From Nissolia schottii (lineage: Eukaryota > Streptophyta > Magnoliopsida > Fabales > Fabaceae), in NCBI GenBank assembly GCA_003254905.1, contig QANU01006985.1, positions 1,053,442-1,117,441 on the forward strand: a stretch of DNA of 64,000 nt, written 5' to 3'. Both the position numbers and the translations under genes were made by a program. The notes under the pieces were generated by a model. It was not told the DNA's origin. It searched no databases and saw nothing but the letters and a program-made list of their open reading frames with translations. Below are positions 1-13,700 of the stretch, one piece after another. The stretch's first letter is position 1. Every line of letters begins with the position of its first letter.

Positions 1-295
1 GACTCAATATATTGTACATTAATTTTGAATATATTATGTATATTATTTGTTTCTTTAACTATGTAATGAATCTAAACACGCAAGGATATATATGGGAAGT
101 ACCACTTTGTGAATTTATTTGTTATCTTTGCTAATGGATACATGCATTAATCTGTTGTAACTCTCACAATCAATGTAATCGTATATTACATATTATTTAA
201 TTATTTATTTAATTATAAAATTACCATATTATTTACATCAACATTGTTACTCAAATAAATAATAATCATTCAAAAATAAAGGTTATTATGAATTT

Positions 296-626
296 TTTTT
301 AAAATATCTGCCAATTACCGTCTGCTATAACCGACGGTAGCATGGACAACGACTATCGACGACAACGGTAAATACTAACTGACGGAATATTAGCGTCGGT
401 TTTAGGTGACAGTAACATTTGAAGAAAATACTATTATTATTAGCGCTGGATTGTTCCGACGGAAATACGGTTCAAATTACCGTCGGCTTCCATCCCCCAA
501 CGCAAAATTGGTTTTCATCGAACCCTTTATCGGCGGCCCAATGACTGACGCTAAATCCGTCGAAAACACAACGTACCGACGGTAACTAGCTTAATACCGA
601 TGGAAATAGTGTAATTTCTTGTAGTG
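296..626. mobile_element. Terminus of a CACTA (En/Spm-type) DNA transposon
   Basis: Read on the minus strand, the stretch starts at 626 with CACTACAAGAAATTACAC, the classic CACTA terminal inverted repeat. It is followed inward by many copies of a short motif around CCGACGGTAA in both orientations (for example near 310, 330, 480 and 575), as expected of the subterminal repeats that bind the transposase. The bases just outside are TTA, a possible 3-bp target duplication. Only this end is in the window; the other end must lie upstream of position 1 or be lost. No transposase coding is visible, so it may be a non-autonomous copy. Confidence 0.75.
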
Positions 627-3278
627 TTAAATAACGGTTGATAATGTTTTCTTTTAACGAGCTGGAGTTTTATGTCTTGCACAGATTTTCTTTAAATTTA
701 ATAAATCTAATAAAGTTGGATTAAATCTTGGGTCCAAGATGTGAGCCCAATTCAATTGTGAGCTTATATTTTGGGTTTAGAATTGATTCATAGCCATGTA
801 CATAATTATTATTAGATAAAATTTTATTTAAATTCACGTCTCATATATATTCATTGATGTATGTTTTAACACGGTATATCTCACACGAGTACCAATAATA
901 TTTTTTAAGAATAAAAAAAAAAAAACTGTCCCTAATCATCCATAGATGCATAATACAACACGTGAAGCATGTAATATCAGGTGGAGTCAGCCTTTTGTTT
1001 TTCTCTGGGCCTTTTTCGCATGCAAAAATTCCCAAAGCCATTTATTTATTAGAAATTCAAGCTGAGCTGTATTTATTGAACCATTTTTAGTGACGAGCTA
1101 TTTATATACACCTATGCAAAATATCTACGTGGTGGTTTGGTTTGCCTAACACCAAACCTAACGAAGAAATCAAGACTTCGGTTAACACCTCCATCCAAAC
1201 AAGCCCACAAAAGCTTATGACACAGCTTTTGCCATTTTCCACTTCAAAATTCGTACAACCAAAACTGTCACTTTCTTTTTGCATGTCACTTTCATTTACC
1301 TACGTTAAAAAACTTTAATTTATTTAAACATAATTATATTAAGTTACATTAATTTTTAAATGTATTTAAAAAGTGAAATGACAAATATAAAAGAAAGTAT
1401 TTATTATTGTTCTTATTTATTACTTAACATATAAATTATTAGTATTGTTCTTTTGAATTGTCTATGAACATCATCATTCAAGTTTTATTATTACAAACTC
1501 AACTAATTTAATTTGAATGAAATCTTTAGAAAAATAGATGTCTCTTATTAAATTTTTTTCATTCACAATGTTTGAACCTTAACACATCTATTAAGAGTGA
1601 TGCATGGACCTTCCACCTTTACCAAATGCCCCACGTTTGGTAATATCAATTATTACTTTAAAATATAAAAGATAATAATAAATACAATGATAATTCATAA
1701 TATTAATATGTTGAGCAAAACCATGGCAAAAACATTTGTTTTGTTATATATGGAACATCTAAAAATTTCTCCTTCACAAAACATTTTACTTGGTTAACAA
1801 TTTAACATGTACTTTCCTTTGACGTGGACATATATTTAATTTTCTTAAATCTTTCCTTTTTATAGCTTAGTTATCATTTTATAGAATCGATTTTAGTCGT
1901 TGGATTAATTTCAAAATTGATTATAGAGTAATTAAAAAAATATTATTTCATGCCAAAATTATTTTAACTAAAATTAGTTTTATTAATTATCAATTTTACA
2001 AAAGCAAAACTAACTAAAATACGATTATGACTATAAATGTGAGTCATGAAAAGAAAGCACTAACAGATTATAATTGCAACATACTAACTAAAGTAGAGTC
2101 GCACTACGGGCAACTTAGATTTATAACTAATTAAACTAAAATAATCACTACTAGAAATAATATAAGATCTCCCCTATTTATTTATTACGTACGTGTTGAT
2201 CTCAAAAATATAAATAAATAAAAAAGAGAGCAGAGAGAGAAGTACTCAATAGAAAGAAGAAAAAAAAACTCATGTTTAATTCTGCGTGCATTTCAAGCGA
2301 TAGGTGGTGAGAAATTATAATATAGAAGAAGAAAATAAAAACCTTAAATTCCCAACCAAATTATGTGGTGATTGGATGTTGTAGAACACGTAGGGTCGTT
2401 GACTATCAAGTTGAAATAAGTCCCATAATATTATATATACAGTAATTAATTTAAATTTCAATAAAGAAAATCAGTGGGTTACTTAGATGGTTTTGTAGGG
2501 ACACAGATCTCATGTAATGGTTTTTCATTTGTTGGTGGTGCAAAATGACTTCTCTTACACTCAAAGCGTCACTAATTATAATTCTGATTTCAATAAATCA
2601 TAATATAGGACCATATATATTATAGCGTTCCCCTTTTGTTAGGAGTTGGATGGCTCAACTCAACCAATTGCTTGCACATTAAACAATCTTGTTATCGCAT
2701 GATTCACGGGTTTCAATCACGGGTTTTAAAAAGATATCATGTGGTCACAAACAATCTCGTTTGACATGTTTCTAATAATGTACATAATGATATTTTAAAG
2801 TGGCAATCGAGAGTCGTCATAAAATAAATATTAAAATGTCATTATATATATAATTGTTATGGGCCTTACTTTACAACCCCAGAAAAAAAGTTCATTGCGG
2901 ACCATAACCACGAGGTCATTAACTAGGACGTGACATACGAAGTATGATATCATACTTGAATTCCCAACTCCAAGATCCAAACTCAACTTCCACACTCAAA
3001 GTCCGAACTCATGCCTGACAAGCTTCTTAGTAAGCACTGTAGGAGCTGACCTAATCTGTTATCGAGGTCTTCTAAAAGGATCTGTTAACTTGCCAGGATA
3101 AGCATGTTGTTTTGGGTTAGGCTCATGACCTCCTCTATCAACCCTAATCCCGATAAGGTAATTGTTATAGATAGAAATGTTAATTAATTATCTTAAATAG
3201 GTAGTCACTTCTCTCCCTCTTTAATTATATGGTTCTCACATTTATTATTATTTTCCTTGGACATTATAATGACCTTAC
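627..3278. other. AT-rich intergenic DNA, no gene recognised
   Basis: Only short chance reading frames are present, with no conserved motif, codon bias or splice structure. Purine runs and A/T tracts dominate (for example 2220-2270). Nothing here is supported as coding. Confidence 0.6.
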
Positions 3279-3499
3279 AGAGACACCCTGCCGTAACCAA
3301 CGGGGGTTGGTCCAAGTGGTAAGCGGCTTGGTATCGCTTAAACAAGGTCCCGAGTTCGAGACCTTATGTACGCAGTTATCCCCGCTGAGAGACTCACCCG
3401 CCATAGCCAGGTGCGCGACCCGGGTCAACCCGGATTAGTCAAGGCTAAGCCTTAGATACCGGGCAGGCAACCTCAAAAAAAAAAGAGACACCCCGCCGT
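3279..3499 (+). mobile_element. tRNA-derived SINE, plus strand, with 16-bp target duplication
   Basis: The body (about 3295-3474) opens with a tRNA-like head. A box A (TGGTCCAAGTGG, near 3309) is followed by a box B (GAGTTCGAGACC, near 3352), the internal RNA polymerase III promoter. The element ends in an A-run (3475-3484). It is flanked by AGAGACACCCTGCCGT (3279-3294) and AGAGACACCCCGCCGT (3484-3499), a 16-bp target duplication with one mismatch, as left by LINE-driven target-primed reverse transcription. A second copy lies at 5196-5380 on the other strand. The family name cannot be given from sequence alone. Confidence 0.88.
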
Positions 3500-5181
3500 T
3501 GTTTCTCATTGCACTAGAGATCTTATTTCCGTACTTTTGACATGCACATCCTCCTGATTTACAATATCTCAAGTAACCTCGTTCCATCCTCTATGACACT
3601 TTGTGAACAATAATTAAGAACATATCTAATATATCGCTTACATTCCCATACAGAAATTTAACTTTTTGTATAGATTTGTTTAATATAATTAAGCGGTGCA
3701 AATTGCAATGCAGCACTGATAGTTACCAAGACAAATGTTGCTCTGTTTTCTTTCGTAGTCAAGTTAGTAATGAGTTTTAAACATATAGCTGTCAACCATG
3801 TTACATCATTATGCTTTAGCACATATTTTGCTGCCCACACTCGTAAAGTGAGCATAGGATGAGTGAAAAGTTATATTTTCTACAAAATAATATTATATTC
3901 ATTTAATTTGCAAATAAAATTAAAAATATACCTCATTGAGAAACCTATAATTACAATTCTTAGGCAGGAGGGGGATATTGATAGAGTCAGAACAACAAAA
4001 GGTAACTTTGTTGGAGCTATAAAAAAAAATTCAATAGTAATTGATAAGAGATCACTTAAATTATAAAATTGAGAGATATTTTTTGTTGCACACTCATCAG
4101 CTGCCATTCATTAATTTATTGATAATTTAATAAACAACTAACTTGACATTTTTTGAAGGAAAAAAACAAAATCTATCATAAGGGCATATAAATTTGATGA
4201 GTGACATGAGTCAGCATTAGGCCATTTCATAGAAACATAGTAACCAAATATGAAACAAAGAAAAGGAGTACAGCCTTTTACAGGTTGTGATCATCTTTTG
4301 AACAACACTTTGCAGGCTAATTACAGAAACATCAAATTTAAATGGACACTACGTAACTATGTAATGGACTAATTTCGATAGGTTCCACGTTGATGATGTA
4401 ATTCGAAAGCTACTCCTAGCTAACTCCTGATATATAAGTGATAACTCTCAATGATAAGAAGTCTCCGAAGATGTTTGGCATGTTGTATTAATTTGTGCGT
4501 AAAGATAAAGATGAGGGCAAGGCTTATTTAGAATTAACTCTTGATCCGTTTTGATTCGTCAATTTAGTAATAACAAATTGATCAGGCCATAAACAATGTT
4601 GGCCCATAATATGGGAGTTGTTACCATTGGTTTCTTTCAACTTTATATATAGTTTGGAAATTAAAAATGGAAAAGGTTGAATGAAATCAGTTATTCAACC
4701 CAAAAATAAAAAAAGGAAAAGGTCGATAAAACTTACTTTGTCTTTATAATTTTAAAGCAATTCTTCCTCCTTTAACTAAATTTTAGGGTTAAATTATGTC
4801 ACTCAATTAACTAAAAAAATGTCTCCGCCATCAATTATATATGTAGCATTTACTTTTTGTCTTTTAAGTGTTCCCATATCCTTTCTTTTTAAAAATATAA
4901 ATATTTGTTATTATCGGTTTCTCTAAAACATGTCTTATGAATTCCTCTTATTTATAGATATAAAAATTAACATAAAATTGTTTCTGGACAAATAATTTTA
5001 AATTTTATATTGTTATCCTTTTTTAAAATATATTTTTATCCTTAATATTTCTGTCTCTTCAAAAAATGACAGACTGGTTGTATGTTACTAGTGAGTATCA
5101 AGGTTTTCTTTTAACAATATTTTAACAAAAAAAAAGTAACATTATTATCATTAATAAAGTTCAAAGTCTTTTAAAGCATTA
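3500..5181. other. AT-rich intergenic DNA between the two SINEs
   Basis: No gene, RNA or repeat structure could be supported. Short frames on both strands around 3660-4100 lack any family resemblance. Confidence 0.55.
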
Positions 5182-5394
5182 GAGATAGGGCATCTTTTTT
5201 TAGGTTGCCTGCCCGGTATCCAAGGCTTAGCCTTGACTAATCCGGGTCAACCCGGGTTGCGCACCTGGCTATGGCGGGTGAGTCTCCCAGCAGGGATAAC
5301 TGCGTTCACAAGGTCTCAAACTTGGGACCTTGCTTAAGCCATACCAAGCCGCTTACCACTTGGACCAACCCCCGTTAGTTGAGATTGGGCATCT
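5182..5394 (-). mobile_element. tRNA-derived SINE, minus strand, with 14-bp target duplication
   Basis: This is the same family as the copy at 3295-3483, in the opposite orientation. The T-run at 5195-5201 is the complement of the poly(A) tail, and the tRNA-like head lies at about 5325-5378. It is flanked by GAGATAGGGCATCT (5182-5195) and GAGATTGGGCATCT (5381-5394), a 14-bp target duplication with one mismatch. Box A and box B are both recognisable on the minus strand. The two copies differ at scattered positions, so they are separate, not very recent insertions. Confidence 0.88.
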
Positions 5395-5804
5395 TGATAT
5401 CGAGTATAATGTTCTTTTTAAAGTTAAATACTTATACAAAGTGGGTTATATATAATTTTGTTTTTTGTTTTTGGCCGGGGGGGTGGGGGGCTTGATAATC
5501 TTCTAAATTTGGAGGTTTTAGGAAAAGTGGGTATATAAATGTTATTTAAAAATGCAGTCGTTTTATATTGATGATTATTATTATGAAATTCTCATAATTT
5601 AACTCAAGAATATGACATTTGGCAAATGGCATGAAAAATTGAACCTCATCAGTGCCACGCACGCGAAAGAGATGACGAGGAAATCAATTTAATTTTGTAG
5701 GTCAGAAGAACATAGGCGTGATAAGTGACCAGCCATGCATGCCACCAAATTTTTCTATCATCTAATTTACACAACATTTATTTTTAATTAGTTCATAGAG
5801 AAAC

Positions 5805-5836
<32 letters not shown>

Positions 5837-6840
5837 AGTATTTCCCCCCTAAACGGTTACTATCACACACGCAGAGACTTCTCATAATTAAGGATAGTTC
5901 TGTTTCTATTATTTAAAAAAAGAAGCACGAAAAGGACATGACCAACAAATAAAAATCCACATTTAGATGACAGGAACAGGGTGATTTCCCGGCAATTTAT
6001 TTGCTCATGATTGGTTTATGATTCTTAGAGCATATTATGAATTATTAATAATAATTATTATTATTGTATTGTCTCCGACTACGCTACTAAAGGAGTTAGA
6101 GAGTAAACCAAAAAAAAAATAGAAAGTTTCAATTACCTTTTGAACACATTTGTTTGGACCATTATACTCATCTCTAATATATATAACCAGTATTTTCATG
6201 GTTACACAAAAAAAGTAATATAAATCAATTAGCTTTGGAATCTTTGTAGTTTATTTTCAAAAAAAATATTTCTATGGTACCTCTTGGGACACCCCCATTT
6301 ACTAGTTTATTTAAGAGTGGTTAACTGCAATATAAGTAAACTTGAATCTTAAGTGAACTTTACTAGTAATTAGGGATTCAAATCCTGAAGTCGTTAAGTT
6401 TAGAAAATCTTGCTTAACCAACCATCAATTCGGTCTAAAATTGTGAAATCAAGTATTAAATCAATAGCAATAATAAATCATCACTATTATTTTGATTTTT
6501 TATAACAAAAAAGAAGAAATTTCATGATATCCAAAATGTTTTTAAGGGTGTACTTGTGAATTCAGTTCTGAAGATAGATGAAAGAAAATGAAAAGTTTTG
6601 GGGGGTACATGACTAAAATTTTTACATGTCAAAGTACATAAAGCATGATATAAGTCAAAACAAAACTCATACACTCCTTAAGATTCTCATAATTTGATTT
6701 GACCAAATCAACGTGAATTTCAAACCTTAAATTCTTTTTTTTGGTCATCCCTCTAAAATATCGAGTAGAGTAATTGCAACAGGGCTTTTACAGGGAAAGT
6801 AAGGGGGGGATTTTACAGGCAAATGGCCCGAAATATAGAG
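5395..6840. other. Intergenic DNA with a TA microsatellite
   Basis: AT-rich sequence without a supported gene. It holds a G-rich run near 5476-5490 and a (TA)n microsatellite at about 5805-5832. The last part leads into the kinesin promoter. Confidence 0.55.
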
Positions 6841-6859
6841 AGATGGATTTTATGTGAAG

Positions 6860-7065
6860 TGGGCCAACGATGGGTTTTCACTGCTAAACATATTGGGCTG
6901 AGAAATCCAGCCGCCCAATAAGAGGCCCATAAAAATCGACGCGTGGGACCCACGAATTTAAAAGGTCCGTTTTATTGTTTGTTTGATCGTGGCCTCGTGA
7001 GCGATGCGCGCACTGAACAGAAAAAATAGTCACCACTCAATTCACAAGTAGCCGTTACCGTTACT
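6860..7065 (+). promoter_or_regulatory. Proliferation-type promoter elements: site II boxes, TCP palindrome, MSA-like boxes
   Basis: Within about 200 bases lie site II boxes (TGGGCC at 6860, TGGGCT at 6894, GGCCCA at 6924) and GTGGGACCCAC at 6943-6953. The latter is an exact match to the palindromic TCP-factor consensus GTGGGNCCCAC. Two AACGG cores follow on the minus strand at 7049-7062; one reads AACGGCTA and fits 9 of 11 positions of the mitosis-specific activator (MSA) consensus bound by MYB3R proteins. This set is typical of plant genes expressed in dividing cells and matches the kinesin downstream. The motifs are seen directly; the regulation is inferred. Confidence 0.6.
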
Positions 7066-7700
7066 ATTCCTCTCCCCCCCTCCCCTCTCTCTCTACTCAG
7101 AGAGTTCTACATTGCATTTCACAGATTCTCCTCTTCCGAAGATTCTGATCTTTTGGCCCCAAAACTACGTCGTTTCGCATCTCCCCTTCGAATCCGTCGG
7201 CTTTTCTCCATCTCAGGCCGCCGCCAACCACCGAGACTCCGATCTTCACTTCCAAGTACTTGTATTCTCCTTTCGATCAATTAACTAGTTTTTGGAGAAA
7301 TGTGCTTGAAATCGAAAAAAGGAAAGATCAAGAAATAAACAAAGATTTAGGAAATAATCTCATCGCGTGAGCAGAGATTTCAAATCGCACTAGTGAAGTA
7401 GCGGAGTTGCGTAACTTTAAAAGCTTTAGGTCACGCTGAGTTCTGTCTAGCTTAAATCTGCGTTCGCTCTGTGCATTTTCAGCTTATTTAGAAACGTGAT
7501 TTTTGTATTATTCAATGAAGCCAGGTTTCCATTTCGGTCAACACTTTCGGCTGTAAAATGCTAAAGTAGAAACTAGCTTTTGTGTTCATGATTCTTCCAA
7601 ATTTCAGGTTTCGACCGTTTTATTTTTTGAAATCAATTGTTGGAAAATGCTGTTGCTGATTGTGTAATTATCAATCAGCAGAAATTAACAAAGGAGTGCG

Positions 7701-10700
7701 ATGGGGGAGACACCGTTGTCTAAGATACAGAGGAAATCATCGTCGTGTACACCCGGTGGTGCCAGAGTTCGGGAGGAGAAGATTCGGGTGACGGTTCGGA
7801 TGAGGCCCCTCAACCGGAAAGAACAAGCCATGTACGACCTAGTTGCTTGGGATTGCTTGGACGAGCAAACCATTGTCTTCAAGAATCCCAATCAAGAGAG
7901 GCCTGCAGCACCATACACCTTCGGTAATATCTTGCGTCAAAGTCATGGTGCTCTGCACCTTCTTCTTTTATTCTTTCTTCTTTTTTCGTTCAATATTTTG
8001 GATTTTTTGTTACTGAACTTTCCATAAATGGAAATTTACTAATTTAAATTTTCATAAATGGAAATCAATGTGAAAATAACTGTTTGACAAACCAGGATTA
8101 TTAAAATTATTGATTCTTCTTACATTTATTAATTGTGTTCGATGGAGTGGTCTTATGTTTGTTAAGTGTGTACTTCCTGTTATTTCCTTTTATACAATAT
8201 TTTAATTATTTATTATGTCACAGATAAAGTATTTGCTCCTTCATGCTCAACGCATAGGGTTTATGAAGAAGGGGTTAAGGACGTGGCTTTATCAGCACTT
8301 TCTGGAATCAATGGTAACCTGTTTTGAGCAAAAGTTTATTTCAAGACTTGTTGTTTGGGGGCTCTGTTGATTCCATTCAACAACTTTATTTTTCTTGCAG
8401 CAACAATTTTTGCTTATGGGCAGACTAGCAGTGGGAAGACATTCACAATGAGAGGCATCACTGAAAATGCTATCAGGGACATATACGAGTACATCAAGAA
8501 TGTGAGTTACTTTTGGTGCCAAAATTTATTTCAGTTATCTTTGTGGGATGAGAAGCCACACATAGCTATTCTATACATTGGAAAAATGAAAATAAGAAAA
8601 TTTGAAAGGCTATTCATGATATGAGTCCTATGTTCCTGTGCACCAAGTCTAATAGATGGTCAATGCTTGCATTTATGAACATTTTGTATTGATTTCAATT
8701 AACAGACACCAGAAAGGAATTTTATCTTGAGAATCAGTGCTTTGGAAATCTACAATGAGACTGTCATAGACCTCCTAAATCGTGAATCTGGTCCTCTTCG
8801 GCTTTTGGATGATCCTGAGGTATATTTCTCAGATAAAACTTATACGTGAACTAATCAAAGGACTCTACAGATTTCTTTTGATCATGGTTATCAAAATCTT
8901 ACAATTCACGATTCGAATCTCACGATTCGATTCAATATGGCATGCTAACGATTCGTATCATGCACTGAATCGTAGATGACTTTGAATCTTACGATACATG
9001 TACCAATTCAGTGTGATGTGAAACGATTCAATGATTCATTAATTTCTTTTTACATTTTTTCACCCATTCTCGTTGGGAAAATTAAAGAGTTAAATAACCT
9101 TAAATTTTTAAATGAAATAAACTAAAGAGGTGTAACCAAATACACCATTTTAAAACTATTTCATTGCTTAATTTTCATTCTTTTAAAATAGAGATTTCAT
9201 ACATTCGCTACCTCACTCAGTTTTAGTTAAACAACTAGCTATTTGACTTTGAAATGTTGATACATATGTATACTATATCTAATTATTGATTATGAATCTT
9301 ACAATTCACGATCCAGTTTGATTCACAATTTGGAAAATAAGCTTTCCAATTCATGATTCGAATCCCGATTTGATAACCATGCTTTTGATATTATTTTTTC
9401 TTCTTTGGATACAGAAAGGGACTATTGTCGAAAAGCTGAATGAAGAAGTAGCTAAAGATGGTCAACATCTGAAGCACTTAATTGGCATCTGTGAAGGTAA
9501 TTAGTTTGTTTAGTGAGGCATAAAAGGCTTCCATTTATTTTCTCGAGCATCCAGTGTTATATAATGTTGTTTAGATAATATTATTACATTTCGCTATTGC
9601 TAATGTTTATGAGAAACAATGTAACTGAGTTGCCAAAAATATAGCATTTAAGTGCACTTCGCTCTCAATACGAAAAACTCTAACTATTTATGTATCTGCA
9701 GCACAAAGGCAAGTAGGGGAAACTGCTTTAAATGATAAAAGCTCAAGATCACATCAAATAATCAGACTGGTAAGATCAACTAATGAAATATAAGTTTTCA
9801 TTTATCATCTTTTCAGAAGATAATGCACGCATATTACAGTGGTTCATTATCTTGATTATTATTTTATTAACCTCCCCATTTCTCTTCTTTAGCTAACTTA
9901 TGCTGAGGTTAGAGATAAGACTGTTTACTGCTCTGTAATCAGTATTTATTTATTTATTTAAAAATATTTCAGACTGTAGAGAGCAGCCTTCGTGAAAGTT
10001 CTGGCCATGTAAAGTCTTACATTGCCAATTTGGTATGTTATATCTGCATATTTTGACCTCAAATTCTTGACAATGAGCTAGTCATGTTGATGAGTTTTCT
10101 GTAACTTAACAGAATTTTGTGGATCTTGCTGGAAGTGAACGTATTTCTCAAACAAATACATGTGGAGCAAGATTGAAGGAAGGCAACCACATCAATCGGA
10201 GTTTGTTGACACTTGCGACAGTCATTAGGAAGCTAAGGTAAAATGTTTACCGATTTTTCAAAAATATTCAAATTAATGTGGCTGCTGTTTCTTGTACAAA
10301 AGAGTCATGATCACAATTAAACTTTTTAGCTGCCATGATTATTAAAAGGTCTTAGTGGTTACCTAACAAAGCTGCAGAGCAATACCTACGATGCTGAAAG
10401 CTATTGAATGCCAATGAATATATACTCATAGAACACAATTCAGTTCACTACATATAGTTTTCTGATAGTTTTCATATGAGGAAGTTGGGTAATTCGACCT
10501 TAGTTTGATTTAAGTTGGTCAATTTGCAGGAATCTGATTCTGCTTTTGAACTTATTTTGTTTTGCAGTGGTGGAAAACATGGTCACATACCATATAGAGA
10601 TTCAAAACTGACACGAATATTGCAGTCTTCACTAGGGGGGAATGCTCGAACAGCAATTATATGTACCATAAGTCCATCCTTAAGTCATGTGGAGCAAACC

Positions 10701-13700
10701 AAAAATACACTAACATTTGCTACTAGTGCCAAGGAAGTCATTAATAATGCCCGAGTGAATATGGTATGATTAGTATGAATATTTTCAATTTTTGTCCTAT
10801 TCTTTCTTTTTTGAGGGAAGGCATTCTTATACACTACTATTATATACAGCTATCCCTCCTGCAAATTCGTTTTTAAATAGAAGCATACAGAAGTTTGGTC
10901 ACATTTTAATAAAAAAACATCATTTCTTTCCTTTTCATATAAGAAAATTAAAGGCTGATCGCAAGATTTTCTATGCAACTCCTAGACGGACCTGCTCTCC
11001 TCTAGAACCACTTCAGTGAAATTCCTCTTTTATGAAGGCACCTCATTTAATTGCTTTCATATTTTCACCAAAAAGAAAGTTATCTAGAAAAGCTCATGGT
11101 GGTTTACCAACAGGTTGTTTCAGATAAGACACTAGTTAGACAGTTGCAAAAGGAAGTTGCCAGGCTTGAAGGGGAGTTACGAAGCCCTGAACTTTCTTCA
11201 TCTTCATCATGTCTAAGGTCATTGCTAGCTGAAAAGGAGTCAAAAATTCAGCAGGTACAATTTCTGTTTTTGGTCTTAACTTTCATTACGAGTTTACGTA
11301 GATAAAAATTACAAGTGACCGTTATTTATCCGTTAGTTATATGTTATAGCGGTATCCTTTGAAGTTCTTGCATTATACTTGCCTCAAGATGTGCTCAATG
11401 ATTGCATTGATTTCTATGTAGCAATGCATCTTAACATTGAGTAAAGCTTACCCACATCTTGCAATCAATGCATTTTACTTTCACAAGGCATAATGGATCA
11501 AATCCTAAGATCCGGCTGCTGTCAAGAAGACGGGTGAAGTGTGAAATACCAACATAAAAAGGCTGACTTTTCTTGGACTCTTTTGGATGAATAGAACTGA
11601 GTTCACAAACACAATTTTGCAGATGGAAAGGGATTTAGAAGACCTGAGGCGGCAGAGAGACCTTGCACAAACTCAGCTCGAGCTTGAAAGAAGAGCAAAT
11701 AAAGTTCAGAAGGTATTTGGAATAATCATATCAATTAATTTAATTAACCCTAATTTAATCTTCTGACTCATTATATAATTGTTGCAGGGATCAAATGAAC
11801 ATGGGCCTTCTAGTCAGGTTGTCAGATGTCTTTCTTTTCCTGAAGAAAATGAATCAGCTATTGGTAAACATACTCCAGAGCAACGAAAGGCAGTAGGCAG
11901 GCAGGCAATGCTGAAGAATTTATTGGCTTCCCCTGATCCATCCATACTGGTTGGTGAAATTCGGAAGCTCGAAAATCGGCAGCTGCAGCTTTGTGAGGAT
12001 GCAAATCGAGCGCTTGAAGTTCTGCACAAGGATTTTTCGACCCACAAATTTGGAAATCAGGAAACTGCAGACACAATGTCAAAAATACTGTCCGAAATAA
12101 AGGACTTGGTGGTAGCTAGCTCTACTCCAGAAGAAATTGTGACTGCAGATAAGGCCGACCTGATGGAAAAGATAAGTCAGTTGAAAAATCAAGGAATCAC
12201 CATTGCATCTTTAGACAAGAAACTGGAGAAGGTTCAAAAATCTATAGACAAACTTGTCTCTGCTTTTAGTACAGAGGAGACACCAGACAGCAAGAGCCAG
12301 CAGAGAAGGAAAAAAATTATTCCTTTCACCTTAAGCAACAGCCCCCACATGCAACATATAATACGCGCTCCATGCTCACCTCTCTCCTCTTCTTGTAAAG
12401 CAATGGAACATGACATTGAGAACAGGGTACCCGCGAACAATAATATTGCCTCCTCTGGCAGTGATACAGTTGCAAGGTTATATAAGGATACCCCACGAAA
12501 GGATGATGAAAGTTGTAATTCTATTCTATCAAGGGAAGGAACCCCAGCTCCACGGCAATCTAAATCAGTGGATGTCAAGAAGATTCAGAAAATGTTCAAG
12601 AATGCTGCTGAGGAGAACATTCGGAGCTTCAGGGTGTATGTTACTGAGTTAAAAGAACTAGTGGCAAAACTACATTATCAGAAGCAGCTTCTCGTTTGCC
12701 AGGTCATATATCACTGGTTTTCTCTAGTTATTTACTGTGGTGCCATGTTTGTTTTCTTCATCTTAGTAAAGTTATTCTTTGCATTCAGTGTTTCTTGTCC
12801 TGCATAATTCGTTGGTTCCTTTCACAGGACGCCACCCTCTAGGGTGTGAGTTATTATTCTCATTATCCTAGTGATGCTTATAACGAGTATGGAATGCTTT
12901 CATGGTATTTAGTCGTATTTATGATAATTTATGGTGTCATGGTACACCATCTGAAATCTGAAGTAGGGAGAAATTACTAGTCTTTTAGGTGCTCGGGTAA
13001 GTTAATTACTTTTGTGCTCTTCATGGAGGTCTGCTGGTAACAAAGGGCGGATCATTCTTCTAATTTGTCAATTTTCACTCTTTTATTACCACATGTATCT
13101 GCTATTAGCTTAGAAAATAAATGGTTAGTTAGTACTTCTTTCTGGGTTAGCCGGTTGCAGACCTTGCTTGTTCATATTGTTTACTGAATACACACACACA
13201 CGGCTGTTGACATTTTTCTCCTTTGCACGGGCTTTAGGTTTTGGAGCTTGAGGCTAACAAGTCTGCAAATGAAGAAACAGATACAACTGCTGGGTCTCCC
13301 TTACCGTGGGACCTGCTATTTGACCAGCAGAGACAGCAAATTATCATGTTATGGCATTTATGCCACATTTCTCTTGTGCACCGGACACAGTTTTATCTTT
13401 TGTTAAGGGGAGATCCTTCTGATCAGATATATATGGAAGTGGAGCTTAGAAGATTGACGTGGTTGGAGCAGCACCTGGCAGAACTTGGGAATGCTAGTCC
13501 TGCACTTCTAGGTGATGAGCCTGCAGGCTATGTTTCGGCAAGGTATGCGAGTGTCTTTGATATTGTATGTCTTTCATTAGTAAAGGGGCCTTTAGGATAA
13601 TGAGGTTTGAACAGAGAATGGTATTAACTTTTTTTCTGCTCATTGATTGATTGTCAAATGCAGCATCAAAGCTCTAAAGCAAGAAAGAGAGTACCTAGCT

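Noticed and set aside
841-1284. Two small minus-strand frames (66 and 60 residues)
   Set aside because: No motif, no codon bias, in AT-rich DNA between repeats; typical chance frames.
2146-2160. CACTACTAGAAATAA, similar to a CACTA terminus
   Set aside because: No subterminal repeats and no partner end nearby; too short to separate from chance.
3300-3440. tRNA-like sequence with box A and box B
   Set aside because: It cannot fold as a full tRNA and is the head of a SINE with an A-tail and target duplications, repeated at 5325-5378.
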